A DNA stretch of 10,188 bases from DASQHM01 sp035632095 (GTDB taxonomy: Bacteria > Pseudomonadota > Alphaproteobacteria > Ferrovibrionales > Ferrovibrionaceae). The position numbers were made by a program, and so were the translations under genes. Positions within the stretch are counted from its first letter, which is position 1. Every line of letters starts with the position of its first letter. The stretch lies in contig DASQHM010000050.1 in the NCBI GenBank assembly GCA_035632095.1, forward strand, positions 1 to 10,188. Direction: 5' to 3'. Positions 1 to 5,611 of this stretch are shown here, in pieces. The notes below the pieces were generated by a model, which saw nothing but the letters and a program-made list of their open reading frames with translations, had not been told where the DNA came from and made no database searches.

Positions 1-298
1 AGGGTTTCGTGACGAGGAGGCTGTGCGGCAGCATGCCGTCGTTGTTTCTGAACGCGACATGCACCTTCCAGCCCACCGGCACCACGACCGTGGCGTCGCC
101 CTTGTAGTAGCCGTCGAAATTGAGCGCGCCGTTGTTGGGATTCCACCCGGCGACGATGTCCAGCGAAACGGACTTCGCCGCCGCGTCAACTTTCATCCAA
201 ACCGGGTGAATTGTCTCGTCGGCGGTCGCAGCACGCCAATCGCCGGCTGCGAGAACCATCGGCAGCGCCGCAACGGCGGCACGCAACAATCGGCGCAT
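1..298 (-). CDS. Sulfocyanin-like (SoxE-type) periplasmic cupredoxin, C-terminus cut off by window edge
   Basis: Reading the minus strand from an ATG at 298 gives 99 residues, still open at position 1. An N-terminal Sec signal (RRLLRAAVAALPMVLAA, likely cleaved after ATA at about residue 26) is followed by a beta-rich segment: a glycine/asparagine stretch NNGALNFDGYYKGDATVVVP (56-74), VGWKVHVAFRNND (75-87) and MLPHSLLV (89-96). The order 'N-G-x-x-N-F-x-G-Y ... VPxGWxVxVxFxN ... M-x-HS' is the pattern I associate with the sulfocyanin/SoxE cupredoxin family, where the His of 'PHS' (H92) is the first copper ligand. The other ligands (Cys, His, Met) would lie beyond the window, so copper binding is inferred. 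A GGAGG at 303-307 lies 4 nt from the ATG. The gene follows the PQQ dehydrogenase by 85 bp on the same strand, so it may be co-transcribed and act as electron carrier. The cupredoxin fold is fairly sure and the subfamily less so. Confidence 0.72.
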   Translation of the reverse strand, partial: MRRLLRAAVAALPMVLAAGDWRAATADETIHPVWMKVDAAAKSVSLDIVAGWNPNNGALNFDGYYKGDATVVVPVGWKVHVAFRNNDGMLPHSLLVTKP

Positions 299-331
299 CG
301 CGCCTCCATGAATCCAGACTGTAGAAACGGA

Positions 332-363
332 GCGGGCCCATTCTTGTTACGGAACGGGCCCGC
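332..363 (-). terminator. Intercistronic hairpin between dehydrogenase and cupredoxin genes
   Basis: A perfect 8-bp inverted repeat, GCGGGCCC (332-339) and GGGCCCGC (356-363), encloses a 16-nt loop that can form a further 3-bp GTT/AAC stem. It lies about 20 nt after the dehydrogenase stop codon. In the direction of transcription it is followed only by a weak pyrimidine stretch (TCCGTTTCT), not a clean U-run. It could be a partial terminator or an mRNA-stabilising or processing hairpin that makes the dehydrogenase more abundant than the downstream cupredoxin. Function is inferred from position only. Confidence 0.4.
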
Positions 364-383
364 AATGAACGCTACGGCGCGAA

Positions 384-2069
384 CTATTCGAGGCCAAACA
401 CCACGACCGAGTCGCCGTACTTGTAGTTGAGCTGGAAGTTGCCGCCGGCGGCGACCGCGACATACGGTTTTCCGTTCACTTCGAACATGCTTGGTGCCGC
501 GTTCACGCCCGCGCCGAGCTGCGCCTGCCACAACACCTTGCCGCTGCGTGCGTCATAGGCCTTGAACGACCCGTCGCCTTCGCCGGCAAACACCAGATCG
601 CCCGCCGTGACCGAGGCGCCGCCGATCATGGGTTGATCGGTCTTCACCTGCCAGGCGATCTTGCCGGTATCGACGTTCACCGCGGTGACGTTGCCGTACT
701 GCGCTTCGCCGGGGATGGCGACGAACGCGCCGCCGAGCCACAGCGCGCCCTTCTGCCAAGGCTCGTTCTTTACGATGTAATGCATCGGCTGATGCAGATT
801 GACGCAATAGAAGAAGTTGGTGTTCGAGCTGTAGGCGCAGGGCGACCATTCCACGCCGCCGTTGGCGCCGGGCAGCATGCGCGTGCCCTGGCCGGGCGTC
901 GGCAGCGCGAACAGGTTCTCGTGCGGAACCATCGGATCGGAACGGCGCAGCAGCCGCCCGTTGGCGCGGTCATGCACGTAAACCCAGCCGGTCTTGCCGC
1001 CGTGCACCACGGCGGGAACCACCTTGCCGCTGGCATCCTTCACGTCGACCAGCACCGGCGGCGATACGGAGTCCAAGTCCCAGACGTCGTGCGGCACGTA
1101 CTGATAGGCCCACTTGGCCTTGCCGGTGTTGGCGTCGAGCGCTACGAGTGAATCGACCCAGCGGTTGTCGCCCGGGCGGACCGAGCCGTCCAGATCCGGC
1201 GACGGATTGCCGGTGGTCGCGAAGATCGTGCCGGTCTTCGCATCGATGCTGTTGGTCATCCAGTTGGAGCCGCCGCCGCGCATCCACGAGTCTTTGTACT
1301 TGCCGGACGCGATGGCCGCCTTCTCCCCGGCGATGTCGCGGTTCAGCGGATTGATGCCGTCGGCCTTGTTGCCGAAGGCGCCTTCCCAGCCGCGAATGCC
1401 GTCCGGGCCTTCGTCGTTCGGCGCCGGAATGGTATGCCAGCGCCACACCAGCTTGCCGTCCGCCACGTTGTAGGCGCTGATGAAGCCGCGGATGCCGTAT
1501 TCGGCGCCCGCGATGCCGACGATGATCTTATCCTTATAGATCGTCGGCGCCTGGGTCTCCGAGTAGCCCATCTCGTTGTCGGCGATCTGAACTTCCCAGA
1601 CTTTCTCGCCGGTCTTCTTGTTCAACGCGACGAGTTCGGCGTCCAGCGTCTCCAGGATCAGCTTGTCGCCGGCGATGGCGACGCCGCGGTTGTTCGGGCC
1701 GCAGCAGATGATGTTCTTGCCGAGCTTCTGCTGATAGTGCCAGAGCTGCTTGCCGGTCGCGGCATCCACCGCGAAGACATGATCGTAGGGCGTCGTCACG
1801 TACATGATGCCCGCTTCGACGATCGGCGTGTTCTCGAACGAACCGATCACGCCGGTCTGGAAAATCCATTTGATGCGGAGCTGATTGACGTTCGAGGTGT
1901 TGATCGCCTTGCTGGGCCAGAAACGCTGCTGGCCGAGGTCGTGGCCGTACACGAGCCAGTCCTTGCTCTGCGAACCCGCATTGACCAAATCCTCCCAGCT
2001 CGCCGCTTGAGTCAAGCCGGCCGTGCCGAGTGTCAAAGCCGCCGCCGCAGCGGCGAGAATTTTACGCAT
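384..2069 (-). CDS. Periplasmic type I PQQ-dependent alcohol dehydrogenase with lanthanide-type Asp-x-Asp signature
   Basis: This 561-aa quinoprotein would oxidise primary alcohols to aldehydes in the periplasm with pyrroloquinoline quinone. A Sec signal (residues 1-22, AGLTQA) precedes an eight-bladed beta-propeller with repeated W-docking motifs such as DAATGKQLW, KKTGEKVW, DANTGKAKW, DTGKIAW and DARSGKVLW. Visible active-site residues are the vicinal Cys122-Cys123, Glu190 in GAEYG, Trp270, Asn288 in TTGNPSP, the catalytic Asp331 in PHDVWD, and Lys359. Asp333, two residues after the catalytic Asp (D-L-D), is the extra ligand typical of lanthanide-dependent XoxF/ExaF enzymes; calcium MxaF has Ala there. 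There is no C-terminal CXXCH haem domain, so an external electron acceptor is needed. The ATG has an excellent purine-rich SD (GGGGAGGGG, about 6 nt away). A sulfocyanin-like gene follows. Substrate (methanol, ethanol or other) cannot be read from the sequence, so I give no xoxF symbol. Confidence 0.93.
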   Translation of the reverse strand: MRKILAAAAAALTLGTAGLTQAASWEDLVNAGSQSKDWLVYGHDLGQQRFWPSKAINTSNVNQLRIKWIFQTGVIGSFENTPIVEAGIMYVTTPYDHVFAVDAATGKQLWHYQQKLGKNIICCGPNNRGVAIAGDKLILETLDAELVALNKKTGEKVWEVQIADNEMGYSETQAPTIYKDKIIVGIAGAEYGIRGFISAYNVADGKLVWRWHTIPAPNDEGPDGIRGWEGAFGNKADGINPLNRDIAGEKAAIASGKYKDSWMRGGGSNWMTNSIDAKTGTIFATTGNPSPDLDGSVRPGDNRWVDSLVALDANTGKAKWAYQYVPHDVWDLDSVSPPVLVDVKDASGKVVPAVVHGGKTGWVYVHDRANGRLLRRSDPMVPHENLFALPTPGQGTRMLPGANGGVEWSPCAYSSNTNFFYCVNLHQPMHYIVKNEPWQKGALWLGGAFVAIPGEAQYGNVTAVNVDTGKIAWQVKTDQPMIGGASVTAGDLVFAGEGDGSFKAYDARSGKVLWQAQLGAGVNAAPSMFEVNGKPYVAVAAGGNFQLNYKYGDSVVVFGLE

Positions 2070-2188
2070 TGCGCCCCTCCCCTCGTTGTGTTTTTCGCTT
2101 CAGCCTTGCCGATACGCAAAACCGCGCTCAATCACAGACCAGCGAGCTTACTGCAATCCAGGCGGGAATCTACTCCGATTACCAAACA

Positions 2189-2217
2189 ATCATAGTATGG
2201 GTCGCCGATATTGTCGT
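2189..2217 (-). promoter_or_regulatory. Candidate sigma70-type promoter for the PQQ dehydrogenase
   Basis: On the minus strand a -35-like ACGACA (2217-2212, 4/6 matches) is followed after exactly 17 nt by a -10-like TATGAT (2194-2189, 5/6). Transcription would start near 2182, giving a leader of roughly 110 nt before the ATG at 2069. It lies in the 206-bp gap between the upstream D-W-P-C gene and the dehydrogenase, so the dehydrogenase could be transcribed separately. The prediction rests on sequence match alone. Confidence 0.35.
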
Positions 2218-2245
2218 GCTCGCCAACAAACTTCCGCCTCCGCGT

Positions 2246-2261
2246 CGCGCGGCGCCGCGCG
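2246..2261. repeat. 16-bp GC palindrome just downstream of the D-W-P-C gene
   Basis: CGCGCGGCGCCGCGCG is its own reverse complement and begins 15 bp beyond the stop codon of the minus-strand gene at 2276. It has no loop of its own and no T-run follows, so it is a poor intrinsic terminator. It may still fold in the transcript or simply reflect GC-rich composition. Confidence 0.3.
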
Positions 2262-2275
2262 CGGTTCATCGAGCG

Positions 2276-2917
2276 TCAATTCCGCGCCGCCGGGCGCGGC
2301 GCGCCGATCGCCTCGACAATGGCCGCCGTCAAGCTGCGCAGTTTCCTTTCGCTGTAGGCGTAACGGTGGCAAATCAGCTCGCTCTCGTCGCCGGTCTCCT
2401 TCAGCGAACGATTGTTGCGGAAGCGCGCCGCGGCGACCGAGGCTTGATCCTCGCCGCTCGCGGCGGCGAGATCGCGGTCCTGCTGCGTGACCGTCTCGGC
2501 GATGACCTTCGAACGCACCACCTGGTCGCGCACGCCGTCCAATAGAATGCCGCGATAGAGGTTGGTGCGCTCGAGCAGGCCGGAGAACACCAGCAGGAGC
2601 GAAGCGCGCCGCGCGGCTCCCGCCGATTTGGCCAACGCGCGGATCGCCTCCGATCCCGCCGCAGGCGGATTTTCCGGATTGCTGGCGAACTCGACCGTCT
2701 CGCGCGCTTTGCGATTCTTGCTCCACGCGCCAGACTTCGGCATCGGTTGCGGCACTGGACCGGGCCAGATCATTTCGGCGGTGAGCTGATCGACTTGCGG
2801 TGCGTCGCAGGGCCAGTCGGCCAACGGCTCCGCGCCGCGCGCCGCGCCCAGCGACAAAATGCCGGAGCTCGCGAATGCGAACGCAAGACGCCGCGCCGCC
2901 CTGAAGCCAAGGCCCAT
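2276..2917 (-). CDS. Uncharacterised secreted helical protein with D-W-P-C motif
   Basis: I do not recognise a characterised function. From the ATG at 2917 the protein has 213 residues. The N-terminus (MGLGFRAARRLAFAFASSGILSLGAARGAEP) is a Sec signal with a basic start, so the product should be periplasmic. The mature protein starts ...PLADWPCDAPQVDQLTAEMIWPGP; this 'DWPC...' opening resembles a group of alphaproteobacterial hypothetical proteins I have a general memory of, without known role. The remainder (about residues 80-210) is Arg/Glu/Ala-rich and predicted helical, ending in ELICHRYAYSERKLRSLTAAI. Two cysteines in the mature part (in DWPC and ELICH) could form a disulfide. An in-frame GTG at 2968 would add 17 residues, but the ATG has a GGGGG purine run 5 nt upstream and places the signal peptide at the start. 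It lies directly upstream of the PQQ dehydrogenase on the same strand, suggesting a linked periplasmic role; that is inference. Confidence 0.75.
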   Translation of the reverse strand: MGLGFRAARRLAFAFASSGILSLGAARGAEPLADWPCDAPQVDQLTAEMIWPGPVPQPMPKSGAWSKNRKARETVEFASNPENPPAAGSEAIRALAKSAGAARRASLLLVFSGLLERTNLYRGILLDGVRDQVVRSKVIAETVTQQDRDLAAASGEDQASVAAARFRNNRSLKETGDESELICHRYAYSERKLRSLTAAIVEAIGAPRPAARN

Positions 2918-2935
2918 GCGTTCCCCCGCATTGCG

Positions 2936-2961
2936 AAAGATCGATTGCTCGGCCGATCTTT
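2936..2961. promoter_or_regulatory. Operator-like dyad in the divergent promoter region
   Basis: AAAGATCG (2936-2943) and CGATCTTT (2954-2961) form a perfect 8-bp inverted repeat with a 10-bp spacer. It lies in the 122-bp region between two divergently transcribed genes, the minus-strand D-W-P-C protein (start 2917) and the plus-strand small secreted protein (start about 3040). Such a dyad is typical of a dimeric regulator's operator. It could alternatively be a hairpin in the leader of the minus-strand gene. No regulator gene is visible in the window. Confidence 0.4.
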
Positions 2962-3039
2962 GGTGCACAATACCGCGTCATGATGCGGTTGCGGCCATGC
3001 GCTGTCAAACCGCGTAGCGCGAAGGAGTTCTGGATTCGC

Positions 3040-3336
3040 ATGCCTGACATGCTGCGCCGAGCGGTCTTTGCCGCAGGTCTTTGCGCCGCGCCGTTGTTTG
3101 CGGGAGCCGCCGACGCGCCCCTCACGCCGGATCAGATGATAGCCGCCTGCGCCAGCGAGGCGGGCGAGCGGGCCGAGAGCGCCGGCCGCGGCTCGCACTA
3201 CACGGTCACGCATTCGGAAACGTCCCGCTTCAAGGGCTATGACCTGGTGCGCATCGACCTCACCTCCGGCGAGGGACGCTTGCTGCACGCCACCTGCAAG
3301 TTCCGCGACGGCAAATTGTTCGACATCGCGGATTGA
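3040..3336 (+). CDS. Small secreted two-cysteine protein, function unknown
   Basis: A 98-residue protein of no family I recognise. It opens with a Sec signal (MPDMLRRAVFAAGLCAAPLFAGAADA), then LTPDQMIAACASEAGERAESAGRGSHYTV, and ends SRFKGYDLVRIDLTSGEGRLLHATCKFRDGKLFDIAD. The mature part has exactly two cysteines, C37 and C86, which could pair in the periplasm. The C-terminal half alternates hydrophobic and polar residues like a small beta-sheet. The start at ATG 3040 is chosen because it puts the signal peptide at the N-terminus and an AGGAG lies at 3023-3027 (12 nt, rather long). An upstream in-frame ATG at 2980 would add 20 residues with no signal-like character. ATG 3049 is also possible. 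It is divergent from the D-W-P-C gene and its stop is 7 nt before the permease start, so these two plus-strand genes probably share a transcript. Confidence 0.65.
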   Translation: MPDMLRRAVFAAGLCAAPLFAGAADAPLTPDQMIAACASEAGERAESAGRGSHYTVTHSETSRFKGYDLVRIDLTSGEGRLLHATCKFRDGKLFDIAD

Positions 3337-3343
3337 CGGTTCA

Positions 3344-4267
3344 ATGACGCTTGCCGCCCTGCCTTGGCTGTGGATGCCGATCACCATCCTCGCCGCATCG
3401 TTTCAAACCTTGCGCAATGCGGCCCAGCGCCACCTGATCCGCGATCTCGGCACGGCGGGCGCGACCTTGGTGCGCTTTCTTTACGGCCTGCCTTTCGCCG
3501 CCGTCTGGCTCTATGTGGTGCGCGAGGCGACGCAAGTGTCGCTGCCGCAGCCGAACGCGCCCTTCGTCGGCTGGGTATTGGCCGGCGCGCTCGGCCAGAT
3601 CGCCGCAACGGCGCTGCTGCTCCGCACCATGCAGGAGCGCAACTTCGCCGCCGGCGTCGCCTATTCCAAGACCGAGATCATCCAGGTGGCGGTGTTCTCC
3701 ATCGTGCTGCTGGGCGATCCGCTGTCGCTCGGCGCCGGCATCGCCATCGTCCTGGCGAGCCTCGGCGTGGTGCTGATTTCGCCGCAGTCGGGCGATGTGG
3801 GCCTCGGCGGCATCACCCGCGCCTGGACCTCGCGCGCGGCGCTGTTCGGTCTCGGCTCCGGCGCGGCCTTCGCCGTTTCCGCCGTGGGCTATCGCGGCGC
3901 GGCGCTGGCGATCGGCTCGAGCTCGGTCTTTCTCGCCGCGGCCTATTCGCTGGTGTGGGCGCAAACCCTGCAATCGGTCATGCTCGGCGGCTGGATGGCG
4001 GTCACCCAGCCGCGTGCTCTGACGGCGGTGGCCAAGGGCTGGCGTATTTCCGTCGCGGCGGGATTCGCCGGCGCCGCCGCCTCGGCCGGGTGGTTCACCG
4101 CCATGGCCATGCATCCGGTGGCGCCTGTGCGCACGCTCGGACTGGTCGAGGTTCTGTTCAGCTATTTCGTCTCGCGCCGGGTGTTTCGCGAACAGCTCAG
4201 CGCCGTGGAGATCGCCGGGCTGGCGCTGCTGGTGCTCGGCGTCGCCGTGATGACTTTGGCGCCTTGA
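3344..4267 (+). CDS. DMT-superfamily (EamA-type) inner-membrane transporter
   Basis: A 307-aa very hydrophobic protein with about ten membrane segments arranged as two five-helix halves, the standard drug/metabolite transporter (EamA) layout and length. The first half includes MPITILAASFQTLRNAAQRHL, FLYGLPFAAVWLYVV, VGWVLAGALGQIAATALLL, and AVFSIVLLGDPLSLGAGIAIVLASLGVVLI. The second half includes AALFGLGSGAAFAVSAVGYRGAAL, ISVAAGFAGAAASAGWFTAMA, and IAGLALLVLGVAVMTL. The paired 'A/G-x-x-Y-S-K-T-E' and 'P-V-R-T-L-G-L-V-E-V-L-F-S' segments before helices 4 and 9 are the conserved halves' signatures. Substrate is not predictable; family members export amino acids, nucleosides or other metabolites. 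ATG 3344, 7 nt after the preceding stop, has no clear SD, so translation is likely coupled. An internal ATG at 3374 is an alternative. Its 3' end is 10 bp from the convergent CoA-transferase. Confidence 0.85.
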   Translation: MTLAALPWLWMPITILAASFQTLRNAAQRHLIRDLGTAGATLVRFLYGLPFAAVWLYVVREATQVSLPQPNAPFVGWVLAGALGQIAATALLLRTMQERNFAAGVAYSKTEIIQVAVFSIVLLGDPLSLGAGIAIVLASLGVVLISPQSGDVGLGGITRAWTSRAALFGLGSGAAFAVSAVGYRGAALAIGSSSVFLAAAYSLVWAQTLQSVMLGGWMAVTQPRALTAVAKGWRISVAAGFAGAAASAGWFTAMAMHPVAPVRTLGLVEVLFSYFVSRRVFREQLSAVEIAGLALLVLGVAVMTLAP

Positions 4268-4277
4268 CGCCGAAAGC

Positions 4278-5504
4278 TCAGCCGATCACGCCGTCCTTGC
4301 GAAGCTTCGCGATCTGGTCTCCGGAATAGCCGAGGTCCGCGAGGAGCGCGTCGCCGTTTTGGCCGAGTTTCGGCGCGGCCTTGGGCACGCCGACCGCGCT
4401 TCCGTTCCAGCGGAAGCCGGCACCGAACGTCTCGCCGGGTTTGCCGCCGTGACCGTCCGGCACGGTCATGCCGATGCCGCCCGTCTCCCGATAGGCGCCG
4501 TCGATGAATTCGGGCAGCGAACGCACCGCCGCGGCCGGCACGCCGGCCTTGGTCAGCGCCGCCTCCCAATCCTTCGACGGCCGGCCCTTGAAGGCGGCGT
4601 GAAGTTCGCTCATCAGCTTCGGCGTGGCGAGATTGCGCAACATCGAGCCGGCGTCGTCGGGCCGGATTTTCAGATAGTCGGGCGCCGACGCGAGCTCCGG
4701 CCGGCCGAGCACGCGGCACAGCGCATCGAACTGGCCGAGCGTGTTGGCCGCAGTGGAGAGCCAGCCGTCGGCGGTCTCGAACAGGCTGGCGCCGGGGCTC
4801 GCGGCAAAGCCCACGTTGCCGACGCGCTGGGGCGCGTCGCCCGTGAGCATGTAGCGCGTCGCCATGGGCGACATGAGGAAGAGCGCGGCATTGGCCATGG
4901 AAACGTCGAGCTCGATCGGCGCGGAATCGCCGCCGCGCCGCGCGGCGATGGCCGCTAGGATCGCGAGCGCGCCCATCATGCCGGTCGCCAAGTCGATCAC
5001 CGGAAACCCGACCTTGACCGGCGGCGCGTCGGCCCTGTCGCCCTGCAGCATCATCATGCCGGTGGCGGCCTGCATGACGTGATCGTAACCGCCGCGGCCG
5101 GCGAGCGGGCCCGACTGGCCCCAGGCGGAGATCGAGCAATAGACGATGCGCGGATTAATTTGGCGCAGACGCTCCGGTCCGAGACCGAGGCTCTGCATCT
5201 TGCCAGGCCGGAAGTTCTCGACGAACACGTCCGCCGTTTCCGCCAGGCGTTCGATCACGCGGCGTCCGTCCGCCTTGGCGATGTCGATGGCGAGCGAGCG
5301 CTTTGCCACATTGGCGGCGACGAAACCCGGAGCGAGGCCCTGCAGGCCCGGCTGGGTCGCCAGATCGCGCATGCTGTCGCCGATGCCGGGTTTCTCGACC
5401 TTGATCACGTCGGCGCCGAGCATGCCGAGAAAATGCGTCGCATAGGGACCGGCGAGGACGTGGCTCAAGTCGAGGATGCGGAGGCCGGCGAGCGGAAGGG
5501 ACAT
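4278..5504 (-). CDS. Family III CoA-transferase (CaiB/BaiF, formyl-CoA/carnitine-CoA transferase-like)
   Basis: The 408-residue protein has the length and order of CaiB/BaiF-type CoA-transferases, which move CoA between carboxylic acids through an aspartyl-CoA thioester. It starts MSLPLAGLRILDLSHVLAGPYATHFLGMLGADVIKVE, the classic N-terminal signature, followed by GDSMR, NVAKRSLAIDI, ADVFVENFRPGKM, RIVYCSISAWGQSGP and GGYDHVMQAATGMM. The likely nucleophile is Asp171 in GFPVIDLATGMMGALAI, matching Asp169 of formyl-CoA transferase by position. The C-terminal half carries the family's second Rossmann-like segment (WEAALTKAGVPAAAVRSLPEF). Start: ATG 5504 has GGAG 6 nt upstream, better than the in-frame GTG at 5519, which would add five residues. 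Acyl donors and acceptors cannot be told. Annotation as L-carnitine or succinyl-CoA:dicarboxylate transferase would be a guess. It is monocistronic here, divergent from the acyltransferase fusion. Confidence 0.93.
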   Translation of the reverse strand: MSLPLAGLRILDLSHVLAGPYATHFLGMLGADVIKVEKPGIGDSMRDLATQPGLQGLAPGFVAANVAKRSLAIDIAKADGRRVIERLAETADVFVENFRPGKMQSLGLGPERLRQINPRIVYCSISAWGQSGPLAGRGGYDHVMQAATGMMMLQGDRADAPPVKVGFPVIDLATGMMGALAILAAIAARRGGDSAPIELDVSMANAALFLMSPMATRYMLTGDAPQRVGNVGFAASPGASLFETADGWLSTAANTLGQFDALCRVLGRPELASAPDYLKIRPDDAGSMLRNLATPKLMSELHAAFKGRPSKDWEAALTKAGVPAAAVRSLPEFIDGAYRETGGIGMTVPDGHGGKPGETFGAGFRWNGSAVGVPKAAPKLGQNGDALLADLGYSGDQIAKLRKDGVIG

Positions 5505-5566
5505 GGGTATCTCCGACACAAGTATCTGCGGGCGCCGAGAACGCGCTTTATCGAAACTCAGGCAGG

Positions 5567-5574
5567 ATTATATT
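5567..5574. promoter_or_regulatory. Candidate -10 element(s) in the divergent CoA-transferase / LplT-PlsC promoter region
   Basis: The 107-bp gap between divergent starts at 5504 and 5612 is otherwise GC-rich but holds an AT island. Read on the minus strand it contains a perfect TATAAT (5572-5567), which would start the CoA-transferase transcript near 5560. Read on the plus strand it contains TATATT (5569-5574). No convincing -35 hexamer sits at the right distance on either strand, so this is a position-supported but incomplete promoter call. Confidence 0.35.
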
Positions 5575-5611
5575 CGTCCGCGCCAATCACACCACGCGAG
5601 ATGCGCCGGCC

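Noticed and set aside
1434..2195. 253-codon plus-strand open frame opposite the PQQ dehydrogenase
   Set aside because: It is antisense to a well-conserved quinoprotein and lacks domain-like sequence; it is a GC-driven shadow frame.
2190..3125. 311-codon minus-strand frame overlapping the D-W-P-C gene in another frame
   Set aside because: It spans the divergent intergenic region and the opposite-strand secreted protein, and lacks a signal or domain; the 2276-2917 frame has a signal peptide, SD and balanced composition.
4268..4277. Possible bidirectional terminator between the convergent permease and CoA-transferase genes
   Set aside because: Only 10 bp separate the stops and I find no stem-loop with T-runs on either strand there.
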